NCBI GenBank assembly: GCA_003241055.1
Contig: QFOD01000013.1
Span: 75,685-139,684, forward strand
DNA length: 64,000 nucleotides
Direction: 5' to 3'
Origin: Roseateles depolymerans
Lineage (GTDB): Bacteria > Pseudomonadota > Gammaproteobacteria > Burkholderiales > Burkholderiaceae_C
Shown: positions 1-9,339 of the stretch, one piece after another
Layout: each line of letters opens with the position of its first letter
Numbering within the stretch: position 1 is the first letter of the stretch
Made by a program: the position numbers and the translations under genes
Notes under the pieces: generated by a model
Seen by the model: only the letters and a program-made list of their open reading frames with translations
What the model was told of the DNA's origin: nothing
Databases searched by the model: none

Positions 1-1614
1 GGTGGCGCCCGCGAAGACCTGGCGCGCCGTGCCTTCCAGCGTCACGCCATTCATCGCGTTGTGGATGATGGCCACGTCGCTGGGCTTGAGCGGGAGCGGC
101 GGCAGCGCGTCGCTGGCGATGCGGTGCTGCTGGTGGTGCACCACATCCTCGATCTCGCGCACCAGCCGGGGCTTGAAGCGCAGGCCACCGGTCGCGATGG
201 CCGAGTAGGCGGTGGCCATCTGAAGCATCGTGAAGTTGTTGTAGCCCTGGCCGATGCCCAGCGAGATGGTCTCGCCCGGGAACCACTTCTGCTGCTCGGG
301 GCGCTTGAACTTCTTCTTCTTCCAGGTGGTGGAGGGCAGGTCGCCCGTGACCTCGCCCTGCAGGTCGATGTCGGTCTTGCGACCCAGGCCGAAGGGTTCG
401 AGCTGGTCGTGGATCAGGTCCACGCCCATCTCGTTGGCCAGGCTGTAGAAGTAGACGTTGGACGAGGTGACGATGGCCAGCCGCATGTCCTTGGGGCCGG
501 CGCGATCGCCCTCGGCGCTGCCGAAGGTGCGGCCGCCGAAGGAGTAGGTCAGGTTGTCCTGGATCACCAGGCTGGGCGAGCGCTTGCCGGTGTTGAGCGC
601 CGCCATGGCCATCAGCGGCTTGAAGGTCGAGCCCGGCGGATAGGTGCCGCGCAGCGCGCGGTTCAGCAGCGGCTTGTCGATGTCCTCGTTGAGGTCGCGC
701 CAGCTGTCGGCGTCGATGCCGTCGACAAACAGATTGGGGTCGAAGCTGGGCTTGGACACGAAGGCCAGCACCTCGCCGTTGCGCGGGTCGATGGCCACCA
801 GCGCGCCGCGGCGCTCGCCGAACAGCTTCTCCACCAGGCCCTGCAGCTTGATGTCCACCGACAGGTTCAGCGTGTTGCCCGGCGTCGGCGGGCGGTGGTC
901 CAGCCGGCGCACGGCGCGGCCGCCGGCGCTGGTCTCCACCTGCTCGAAGCCGGTGGTGCCGTGCAGCTCGCGCTCGTAGGCCTGCTCCAGGCCCAGCTTG
1001 CCGATGTACTCGGTGCCGCGGTAGTTGGCCTGGTCTTCCTCGTCCCAGTCCTCCATCTGCTTCTTCTCGGCCTGGTTGACCCGGCCGATGTAGCCCAGCA
1101 GGTGGGCGCCGACGTCACCCAGCGGATAGCTGCGGAACAGCCGGGCCTTGATCTCGACGCCCGGGAAGCGGTAGCGCTGCACGGTGAAGCGGGCCACCTC
1201 CTCGTCCGTCAGCTTGGTGCGTATCGGCAACGAGTCCGTGTGCTTGGCCTCCTCGAGCAGGCGCTTGAAGCGGCGGCGGTCGCGCGGCTGGATGTCGATG
1301 ACCTGGCCCAACGCATCGATGGTGGCGTCGAGGTCCGTCACCTTCTCCGGGTTGATCTCCAGCGTGTAGGCCGAGTAGTTGCTGGCCAGCACCACGCCGT
1401 TGCGGTCCTTGATGAGGCCGCGATTGGGCACGATGGGCACGACCGCGATGCGGTTGGACTCGGCGCGCTCGGCAAAGCTGTCGTGCTGCATGACCTGCAG
1501 CCACACCAGGCGTGCCACCAGCAGGCCGAAGCAGAACAGCACGAAGCCGCCCGCCGCGACCACGCGCAGCCGGAAGCGGGCCAGCTCCTGGTGGAGATTC
1601 TTCAGGATGACCAC
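1..1614 (-). CDS. mrdA: Penicillin-binding protein 2 (peptidoglycan D,D-transpeptidase), 3' end missing
   Basis: Transpeptidase of the Rod elongation complex that cross-links peptidoglycan along the side wall. The reading frame is open from a GTG at 1614 to the left edge, giving 538 residues; the family is about 620-650 residues, so the KTG motif and C-terminus lie outside. The active-site motif STFK is visible in the context YPPGSTFKPLMA (Ser near residue 329), and the second motif SSN follows in VTSSNVYFYS. The N-terminus has the short cytosolic stretch and transmembrane anchor expected. The start is uncertain: no ATG fits, and GTG 12 bases after the mreD stop is the best choice. It is the last visible gene of the mreBCD-mrdA operon. 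Confidence 0.93.
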   Translation of the reverse strand, partial: MVILKNLHQELARFRLRVVAAGGFVLFCFGLLVARLVWLQVMQHDSFAERAESNRIAVVPIVPNRGLIKDRNGVVLASNYSAYTLEINPEKVTDLDATIDALGQVIDIQPRDRRRFKRLLEEAKHTDSLPIRTKLTDEEVARFTVQRYRFPGVEIKARLFRSYPLGDVGAHLLGYIGRVNQAEKKQMEDWDEEDQANYRGTEYIGKLGLEQAYERELHGTTGFEQVETSAGGRAVRRLDHRPPTPGNTLNLSVDIKLQGLVEKLFGERRGALVAIDPRNGEVLAFVSKPSFDPNLFVDGIDADSWRDLNEDIDKPLLNRALRGTYPPGSTFKPLMAMAALNTGKRSPSLVIQDNLTYSFGGRTFGSAEGDRAGPKDMRLAIVTSSNVYFYSLANEMGVDLIHDQLEPFGLGRKTDIDLQGEVTGDLPSTTWKKKKFKRPEQQKWFPGETISLGIGQGYNNFTMLQMATAYSAIATGGLRFKPRLVREIEDVVHHQQHRIASDALPPLPLKPSDVAIIHNAMNGVTLEGTARQVFAGAT

Positions 1615-1626
1615 GGGCGACCGACC

Positions 1627-2145
1627 TCAGAGCGGGCGATGGGCATCGGGGTCCGGTGCGCGGCGCTGCGGCGCCAGCAGCAGCAGGCTGGCCAGCGGCC
1701 ACAGCGCGGCCTCCAGCAGCGGGGCCAGCAACAGGCCCCAGCCGGGCCACATGCCGCCGACGACCATGCGCACCACCAGCGCGATCAGGTGGGCGGCCAC
1801 GAACAGCGGCAGCACCTGCACCGCCTGGTTGCCCAGCGAGAACCAGGGCAGGCGCCGGTGCAGCATCACGGCGCCAAAGCTCAGTGCGCTGTAGGCCAGT
1901 GCATGCTGGCCGAGCAGGGCGCCGTCATGAACATCCATCGCCAGGCCGAAGACGAAGGCCCACAGCACGCCGACCCGGCGGGGCTGGTGCACGCCCCAGA
2001 ACACCAGCACCACGGCCAGTGCATCCGGCATCCAGGCCAGCCGGCCCAGCGGGATCATGTCGATCACCAGCGCCACGATCAGCGAGAACGCGATGAACCA
2101 GGGGTTGGCGGGAAGCAGCAGCTGGCTGCCGCGCGGCATGATCAT
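1627..2145 (-). CDS. mreD: Rod shape-determining membrane protein MreD
   Basis: Integral membrane partner of MreC and PBP2 in the elongation machinery. The 172 residues contain about five or six hydrophobic segments starting at residue 16 (WFIAFSLIVALVIDMIPLG), typical of MreD in length and pattern. The ATG overlaps the mreC stop in an ATGA arrangement, so translation is probably coupled. The C-terminus is a short charged cytosolic tail. Family assignment rests on the membrane pattern and on its fixed place between mreC and mrdA. Confidence 0.93.
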   Translation of the reverse strand: MIMPRGSQLLLPANPWFIAFSLIVALVIDMIPLGRLAWMPDALAVVLVFWGVHQPRRVGVLWAFVFGLAMDVHDGALLGQHALAYSALSFGAVMLHRRLPWFSLGNQAVQVLPLFVAAHLIALVVRMVVGGMWPGWGLLLAPLLEAALWPLASLLLLAPQRRAPDPDAHRPL

Positions 2146-3128
2146 GGCGCCGCCCCTTCCTTCTTGCGCTCGGTCTTGGCGTCAGCCTTCCTGGCGGCGC
2201 GCGCCGCGGCCTTGGCCTCGACGGCCGAGGCGGCATCAGCCGCAGCGGCCACGGCAGCTTCGCGCTGGGCGGCCTGGTGACGTTCCAGCGGCTGCAGCAC
2301 CAGCACATGGCGCGCGCTGTCCGGCGACGCCACGGGTGACAGCCGCACCTGCGCGAAGCTGCTGTCGCTGCGGCGCTCGACGTTCTGGACCCGGGCCACC
2401 GGCAGGCCGGGCGGGAAGACGCCGTCCAGTCCGGAGGTGGTCATCAGGTCGCCGGCCTTGATGTCCGCATTGGCGGCCAGGAAGCGCAGCTCCATGCCCG
2501 TGCCATCGGCACGGCCCTGGGCGGCATTGCGCATCTGGGTGCGGGCATTCAGCACCGGAATGGCGGCGTCCTTGTCGGTCAGCAGCGTGACCTCGGCCGA
2601 CAGCGGATAGACCCTTGTCACCTGGCCCAGCACACCAGCGTCGTTGATGACCGGCGAGCCCGCCTGCACGCCCTGGGTCGCGCCGCGGTCGATGACGATG
2701 CGGCGGGAGTAGGGGTCCGGGGCCTCGTACAGCACCTCGGCGGCCACGGAGGCGACGCTGAGCGCCGGCTGCAGGCCCAGCAGCTTGCGCAGCCGGTCGT
2801 TCTCCACCTGCAGCGCTTCGGCGCGCGACAGCCGCTCGGCCTGCGCGCTGAGCTGGCGGCGAGCCAGGTCTTCGGCTTCCATCGCACGCTGCATGCCGCG
2901 CAGATAGTCGGCCAGCATTTCCCAGGCGTCCACCGGCGTCAGCAGCAGGCGCTGCACCGGGTGCAGCACCAGTGCGAACGCGGCGCGGGCCGGCTGCATC
3001 AGGTGAAAGCGCGCATCGGCCACCATCAGCAGCAGCGCGAGCGCCGAGCACAGCGCGAGCTTGGTGAGCGCGGACGGCCCCTGGCGAAAGAAGGGCGGCG
3101 GCGAGCGATCGAGAGTGCCAAGGGGCAT
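2142..3128 (-). CDS. mreC: Rod shape-determining protein MreC
   Basis: Bitopic periplasmic scaffold that links MreB filaments to PBP2. At 328 residues it has the classical order: a cytosolic N-terminus with the PPFFRQGPSALTK start typical of betaproteobacteria, one transmembrane segment (about 20-37), a coiled-coil (about 65-110, rich in E, A, R, L) and the beta-rich MreC core with VIDRGATQGVQAGSPVI and TTSGLDGVFPPGLPV. The C-terminal 40 residues are an unusual Ala/Lys/Arg/Glu-rich tail (AAADAASAVEAKAAARAARK), longer than needed for the fold and probably disordered. It lies 135 bases downstream of mreB. Confidence 0.95.
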   Translation of the reverse strand: MPLGTLDRSPPPFFRQGPSALTKLALCSALALLLMVADARFHLMQPARAAFALVLHPVQRLLLTPVDAWEMLADYLRGMQRAMEAEDLARRQLSAQAERLSRAEALQVENDRLRKLLGLQPALSVASVAAEVLYEAPDPYSRRIVIDRGATQGVQAGSPVINDAGVLGQVTRVYPLSAEVTLLTDKDAAIPVLNARTQMRNAAQGRADGTGMELRFLAANADIKAGDLMTTSGLDGVFPPGLPVARVQNVERRSDSSFAQVRLSPVASPDSARHVLVLQPLERHQAAQREAAVAAAADAASAVEAKAAARAARKADAKTERKKEGAAP

Positions 3129-3263
3129 GGCGGCGTGCCCGGGCTAGGAGGTCGTCGGGCCCGCACCTGCGGGCGCAGGGCGGGGAGCGAGGCTCGCGGG
3201 GCGCGTTCGGCGCTCCGGGGTCGCGAGCGTCGCCCAGGGAGGCATGGTCTTGGCGTCTGGCCC

Positions 3264-4307
3264 TTATTCCGACGTGAAGATGGAGCCCAGTCGCTCCATG
3301 CGCTCCAGCGCCATGCCGCAGCCGCGCACCACGCAGGTCAGCGGGTCTTCGGCCACCAGCACCGGCAGGCCGGTTTCCTCGGACAGCAGGCGGTCCAGGT
3401 CGCGCAGCAGCGCGCCACCGCCGGTCAGCATCATGCCGCGCTCGGCGATGTCGGCGCCCAGCTCGGGCGGCGTCTGCTCCAGCGCGTTCTTCACGGCCGA
3501 GACGATCTGGTTCAGCGGATCGGTCAGGGCTTCCAGGATCTCGTTGGACGAGATCGTGAAGCTGCGCGGCACGCCTTCGGAGAGGTTGCGGCCCTTGACC
3601 TCCATCTCCTTGACCTCGGAGCCGGGGAAGGCCGAACCGATGTTCTTCTTGATGGCTTCGGCCGTGGGCTCGCCGATCAGCATGCCGTAGTTGCGGCGGA
3701 TGTAGTTGATGATGGCTTCGTCGAACTTGTCACCGCCGACGCGGACCGAGCCCTTGTAGACCATGCCGCCCAGCGAGATGACGCCCACCTCGGTGGTGCC
3801 GCCGCCGATGTCGACGACCATGGAGCCAGAGGCCTCGGCCACCGGCAGGCCGGCGCCGATGGCGGCGGCCATGGGTTCCTCGATCAGGTAGACCTCGCTG
3901 GCGCCGGCGCCCAGCGCCGATTCACGGATGGCGCGGCGCTCCACCTGGGTGGAGCCGCAGGGCACGCAGATGATGATCCTCGGCGACGGCTTGAACGTCT
4001 TCGAGTCGTGGACCATCTTGATGAACTGCTTGAGCATCTGCTCGGTGACCGTGAAGTCGGCGATGACGCCGTCTTTCATCGGGCGGATGGCCTCGATGTT
4101 GCCGGGCACCTTGCCCAGCATGGCCTTGGCCTCGTGGCCGACGGCCTGGATGGTCTTTTTGCCGTTGGGGCCGCCTTCGTGGCGGATGGAGACGACCGAG
4201 GGCTCGTCGAGGACGATGCCCTTGCCGCGCACGTAGATCAACGTGTTGGCGGTGCCGAGGTCGATGGCGAGGTCGGTGGAGAAGTAACGGCGCAGGGAGG
4301 CGAGCAT
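3264..4307 (-). CDS. mreB: Rod shape-determining actin homologue MreB
   Basis: Cytoskeletal ATPase that positions the cell-wall elongation complex. The 347 residues start MLASLRRYFSTDLAIDLGTA; the phosphate-1 motif DLGTANT and the phosphate-2 motif VVDIGGGTTE are intact. A longer open frame continues upstream to 4547, but its extra 80 residues are unlike any MreB, so the ATG at 4307 is taken as the start. First gene of the mreBCD-mrdA operon; it reads away from gatC. The 134-base gap to mreC contains a GC-rich hairpin (3159-3174) without a T-run, so read-through is expected. Confidence 0.97.
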   Translation of the reverse strand: MLASLRRYFSTDLAIDLGTANTLIYVRGKGIVLDEPSVVSIRHEGGPNGKKTIQAVGHEAKAMLGKVPGNIEAIRPMKDGVIADFTVTEQMLKQFIKMVHDSKTFKPSPRIIICVPCGSTQVERRAIRESALGAGASEVYLIEEPMAAAIGAGLPVAEASGSMVVDIGGGTTEVGVISLGGMVYKGSVRVGGDKFDEAIINYIRRNYGMLIGEPTAEAIKKNIGSAFPGSEVKEMEVKGRNLSEGVPRSFTISSNEILEALTDPLNQIVSAVKNALEQTPPELGADIAERGMMLTGGGALLRDLDRLLSEETGLPVLVAEDPLTCVVRGCGMALERMERLGSIFTSE

Positions 4308-4569
4308 GGCGGGGGGCTGGCCACAGTCGGGCTGTGGCCTGGATTCGAGGCTGAGGCCCCGTCCGGAGGACGTGACCCGGGTATGGCTTCCATAAGCAGC
4401 GAGGCCGCCGAACCGAGGGTCCAGGGCTCTGGTGACAGGGGCTCTGCGGAGGCTCGGATCGGGCAGCCTCGAAGGCATGCAAGATGGGCGGCGATAATAA
4501 CCGATCACCCCTGTTTTGAGCCTTTCCGGACCCGGTTTTCGGCTCAATCCTTACACCTGAAAACCCTTC
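4308..4569. promoter_or_regulatory. Divergent promoter region between mreB and gatC
   Basis: No gene is seen in these 262 bases, which must carry the start signals for both operons. For mreB the best -10 on the minus strand is TATTAT (4494-4499), five of six consensus bases, but no good -35 lies 16-18 bases upstream of it. For gatC no convincing hexamer pair is visible. The stretch 4490-4560 is clearly richer in A+T than its surroundings, as expected for promoters. Confidence 0.4.
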
Positions 4570-4865
4570 ATGAGCCTCACCCCTGACGACGTGAGCCGTA
4601 TCGCCCATCTGGCCCGGCTGGAGCTGCAGCCGGCCGAGTCCGAGGCGATGCTTGGCAACCTGAACGATTTCTTCAAGATCGTCGGCCAGATGAGTGCGGT
4701 GGACACGGCCGGCATCGAGCCGCTGTACACCCCGCTGTCGGCCATCCAGCAGGTGCAGCTGCGCCTGCGTGACGACATGGTCACCGAGAGCAATCAGCGC
4801 GAACTGAATCAGCGCAGCGCCCCGGCCGTCGAGGACGGCCTCTTCCTCGTTCCCAAGGTCATCGA

Positions 4866-4869
<4 letters not shown>
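4570..4869 (+). CDS. gatC: Asp-tRNA(Asn)/Glu-tRNA(Gln) amidotransferase subunit C
   Basis: Small stabilising subunit of the GatCAB complex, which converts Glu-tRNA(Gln) and Asp-tRNA(Asn) to the correctly amidated tRNAs. The 99 residues begin MSLTPDDVSRIAHLARLEL, the canonical GatC opening, and end with DGLFLVPKVIE, also canonical. It opens the gatCAB operon and its stop overlaps the gatA start (ATGA). The presence of GatCAB suggests that at least one of the direct Gln or Asn charging routes is absent or duplicated in this organism. Confidence 0.97.
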
Positions 4870-6353
<1,484 letters not shown>

Positions 6354-6354
6354 A

Positions 6355-7806
6355 ATGCCCACGACGTCCAAACTCATACGCGGCTACGAGGTCGTCATTG
6401 GCCTGGAGAACCACGTCCAGCTGTCGACCCAGTCCAAGATCTTCAGCGGCTCCTCCACCGCCTTCGGCGCGGCGCCCAACACCCAGGCGTCGCCGGTGGA
6501 CCTGGCCCTGCCCGGCACGCTGCCGGTGCTGAACCGGGCGGCCGTGGAGCGTGCGATCCGCTTCGGCCTGGCGGTCGGCGCCAAGGTCGCGCCGCTGTCC
6601 ATCTTCGCGCGCAAGAACTACTTCTACCCCGATCTGCCCAAGGGCTACCAGATCTCCCAGTTCGAGATCCCGGTGGTGCAGGGCGGTCAGGTGGAGTTCT
6701 TCGTCGGCGACGAGAAGAAGGTGGTCAAGCTGACCCGCGCCCATCTGGAGGAGGACGCGGGCAAGAGCCTGCACGAGGACTACCAGGGCATGTCGGGCAT
6801 AGACCTGAACCGCGCCGGCACGCCGCTGCTGGAGATCGTGTCCGAGCCCGAGATGCGCTCCGCCCAGGAGGCGGCCGAATACGCCAAGACCCTGCATGCG
6901 CTGGTGATGTGGCTGGGCATCTGCGACGGCAACATGCAGGAAGGCTCGTTCCGCTGCGACGTGAACGTGTCGGTGCGCAAGCCCGGCGAGCCCTTCGGCA
7001 CGCGCCGCGAGATCAAGAACCTCAACAGCTTCCGCTTCCTGGTGGACGCGGTGAACTACGAGGTCAACTGGCAGATCGACGAGATCGAGGACGGCCGCAA
7101 GATCCAGCAGGCGACGGTGCTCTACAACCCGGACACCGGCGAGACCCGCGCGATGCGCAGCAAGGAGGACTCGGCCGACTACCGCTACTTCCCCGACCCC
7201 GACCTGCCGCCGCTGGTGATCGCGCCGGAATGGGTGGAGCGCGTGAAGGGCGAGATGCCCGAGCTGCCGGCCGTGATGGCCGCGCGCTTCATCGAGGCCG
7301 ATGGCCTGCCCGAGTACGACGCCACCATGATGACCCAGAGCCTGGCCACGGCGCGCTACTACGAGGCCGCCAAGGCCGCGGGGGCGACGCCTAAGTTGGT
7401 GGCCAACTGGGTGATGGGCGAGATCAGCAAGCGGCTCAATGCCTCGGGCGGCGAGATCGATGCTGCCCCGGTGAGCGCCGAGTTGCTGGCCCGGCTGATT
7501 GCCCGCATCGCGGACGGCACCATCTCGAACAACGCCGCCAAGCAGGTGTTCGAGGTGCTGTGGACCGGCGAAGCGACTGATGTGGACGCCGTCATCGAGG
7601 CCAAGGGCCTGAAGCAGGTCAGCGACACCGGTGCCATCGAGGCCATCCTCGACGAGGTGCTGGCGGCCAATCAGAAGTCGGTGGACGAGTACCGCGCGGG
7701 CAAGGACAAGGCCTTCAACGCGCTGGTCGGCCAGGCCATGAAGGCCACCAAGGGCAAGGCCAACCCGGCCCTCGTCAACGAGCTGCTGAAGAAGAAGCTC
7801 GGCTAA
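6355..7806 (+). CDS. gatB: Asp-tRNA(Asn)/Glu-tRNA(Gln) amidotransferase subunit B
   Basis: tRNA-binding kinase/transamidase subunit: it phosphorylates the mischarged amino acid and adds ammonia from GatA. The 483 residues start with YEVVIGLENHVQL, the family hallmark (usually E-x-H), and contain SFRCDVNVSVR and FPDPDLPPL. The C-terminal YqeY-like tail (about 330-483) ends NPALVNELLKKKLG, also characteristic. Last gene of the gat operon. The 97 bases after it contain GC-rich inverted repeats (for example around 7882-7899) but no T-run, so the termination mode is unclear. Confidence 0.98.
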   Translation: MPTTSKLIRGYEVVIGLENHVQLSTQSKIFSGSSTAFGAAPNTQASPVDLALPGTLPVLNRAAVERAIRFGLAVGAKVAPLSIFARKNYFYPDLPKGYQISQFEIPVVQGGQVEFFVGDEKKVVKLTRAHLEEDAGKSLHEDYQGMSGIDLNRAGTPLLEIVSEPEMRSAQEAAEYAKTLHALVMWLGICDGNMQEGSFRCDVNVSVRKPGEPFGTRREIKNLNSFRFLVDAVNYEVNWQIDEIEDGRKIQQATVLYNPDTGETRAMRSKEDSADYRYFPDPDLPPLVIAPEWVERVKGEMPELPAVMAARFIEADGLPEYDATMMTQSLATARYYEAAKAAGATPKLVANWVMGEISKRLNASGGEIDAAPVSAELLARLIARIADGTISNNAAKQVFEVLWTGEATDVDAVIEAKGLKQVSDTGAIEAILDEVLAANQKSVDEYRAGKDKAFNALVGQAMKATKGKANPALVNELLKKKLG

Positions 7807-7903
7807 GTCGGGTCGCGCACGTCGGGGCCTGGGGCCCTGATGTGGCGCCCCTGTGGGCGGTGTCGGTCGAGGTGAGCCGGCGTCGGCACCGAGGCCGACG
7901 CGC

Positions 7904-8590
7904 TCAGCGCGCCGGCTTGCCGGTGGCGGGGTCGTCCACCAGCGGTGGCAGCGAGCCCGGCGCGGCGCCGGCCCAGAGTTTCTTCAGCCGTGCCAGCTCG
8001 GCGTCGAAGCGGGCGTTGATGCGCACGATCTCGGCCTTCTGGTTCTCGATCAGCTGTTGCTGGGCCTCCACGGCCGCGTCATTGGCGTCCAGCTGCTGGC
8101 GCAGCTTGGCCGGCAGCGGCTTGCCCTTGTAGAACTCGGCCTCGTCCAGCAGGGGGCGGCGTTCGGTGCCGAGATCCTTGATGCGGCGCTCGGACAGGTG
8201 CATCGCCTTGTTCGCATCGTCCAGTGCCAGGTTGCGCGCCCGCTGGTGGGCGGCATCGGTCGGGTAGCGCTGCACGAGTGTGCGGTCACGCCGCACGGCG
8301 TCCTGACGGGCGATGCGCTCGGCCGCCGCCTTGCGGTCGGCCAGCTCCTTGGCCGCGCGCTGTTCCGGGCTCAGGAAAGGCGGCAGCGTCGCGCGCTGCG
8401 AACCGTCGGGGTTGAGGATGCGCTGCTCACCCGACGTGCATTCGGCGATGGGGCGATCGCTGGTCAGACGCCGGCCGTCGGCCGTCGTGCAGGTGTAGAT
8501 GCCCTTGCCGGCGGCGGATTCCGTCTGCGCAGCCGCCAGGGCGGCTTGCAGCGCCAGCGGGACGGCCAGGACGACGGCAAGAGGATGCAT
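7904..8590 (-). CDS. DUF4124-domain exported protein
   Basis: A 228-residue protein with a Sec signal peptide (cleavage probably after ALAAA, near residue 21). It is followed by a DUF4124-like segment, GIYTCTTADGRRLTSDRPI, with two cysteines (YTCTT and AECTS) that could form a disulfide in the periplasm. The rest is charged and strongly helical (about 75-200), probably a coiled coil. Function is unknown. It starts one base into the end of pyrE (shared base 8590), so it is almost certainly co-transcribed with it; this pairing recurs in Burkholderiales by my recollection. Confidence 0.85.
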   Translation of the reverse strand: MHPLAVVLAVPLALQAALAAAQTESAAGKGIYTCTTADGRRLTSDRPIAECTSGEQRILNPDGSQRATLPPFLSPEQRAAKELADRKAAAERIARQDAVRRDRTLVQRYPTDAAHQRARNLALDDANKAMHLSERRIKDLGTERRPLLDEAEFYKGKPLPAKLRQQLDANDAAVEAQQQLIENQKAEIVRINARFDAELARLKKLWAGAAPGSLPPLVDDPATGKPAR

Positions 8591-9255
8591 CAGACGCCGT
8601 AGCGTTCGCGGTAGGCCAGCACGGCGGGACGATGCGCCGCCAGCTCCGGCGTGTCGCCGAGGTAGGCCAGCAGGTCACCCAGGCCGGCGATGGCAATCAC
8701 CGGCAGGCCATAGCGCTGCTGCACCTGCTGCACGGCGGACTGTTCGCTGTCGACCCCGCCCTCGGCCGCCTTTTCCTGACGGTCCAGCGCGATGGCCACG
8801 CCGCAGGGCGTGGCGCCGGCCGCCTCGATCATCTGGATGGACTCGCGCACCGAAGTGCCGGCGGAGATCACGTCGTCGATGATGAGCACGCGGCCCTTGA
8901 CCGGGGCGCCGACAAGCGTGCCGCCCTCGCCGTGATCCTTGGCTTCCTTGCGGTTGTAGGCAAAGGGCAGGTTGCGGCCGCGCCGCGCCAGCTCGATCGA
9001 GACCGCCGCGGCCAGCGTGATGCCCTTGTAGGCCGGGCCGAAGATCATGTCGAAGTGCTGGCCCGAGGTGATCAGGCGGTCCGCGTAGAAGCCGGCCAGG
9101 CGGCCGAGCTTGGCGCCGTCGTCGAACAGGCCGGCATTGAAGAAGTAGGGCGACAGCCGCCCGGCCTTGGTCTTGAACTCGCCGAAGCGCAACACGCCGG
9201 CCTGCACGGCGAAGGCGACGAAATCCTGGGCGAGAGCATCGATGGGCGCTGACAT
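8590..9255 (-). CDS. pyrE: Orotate phosphoribosyltransferase
   Basis: Converts orotate and PRPP to orotidine 5'-monophosphate, the fifth step of pyrimidine synthesis. The 221 residues include the PRPP-binding motif VLIIDDVISAGTS (about 124-136) and the flexible loop with YNRKEAKDHGEGG that closes over the active site. Length and motif order match bacterial PyrE. It is transcribed leftward together with the DUF4124 gene. The gene upstream on the same strand, the TonB receptor, is separated by a strong terminator, so pyrE probably has its own promoter near 9256-9275. Confidence 0.97.
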   Translation of the reverse strand: MSAPIDALAQDFVAFAVQAGVLRFGEFKTKAGRLSPYFFNAGLFDDGAKLGRLAGFYADRLITSGQHFDMIFGPAYKGITLAAAVSIELARRGRNLPFAYNRKEAKDHGEGGTLVGAPVKGRVLIIDDVISAGTSVRESIQMIEAAGATPCGVAIALDRQEKAAEGGVDSEQSAVQQVQQRYGLPVIAIAGLGDLLAYLGDTPELAAHRPAVLAYRERYGV

Positions 9256-9275
9256 GACGTCAGATTCTAGGGGCC

Positions 9276-9306
9276 AAAAAAAGCCCGCCGTGCAATGCCG
9301 GCGGGC
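9276..9306 (-). terminator. Intrinsic terminator of the TonB-receptor gene
   Basis: Perfect 8-base arms (9283-9290 and 9299-9306, GCCCGCCG and its complement) with an inner GC/GC pair. On the minus strand they are followed by seven T residues (9276-9282). Directly downstream of the receptor stop at 9340. Confidence 0.92.
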
Positions 9307-9339
9307 CTTTCGGGGCGGCAGGCCGGGCCTGCCGCGGTA

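Noticed and set aside
61..2280. A plus-strand open frame of 739 codons across mrdA, mreD and mreC
   Set aside because: It is antisense to three recognisable genes, His/Gln/Val-rich and without domains.
3159..3174. Hairpin GCCCGC-ACCT-GCGGGC between mreB and mreC as a terminator
   Set aside because: No T-run on the minus strand, and the downstream genes must be co-expressed with mreB.
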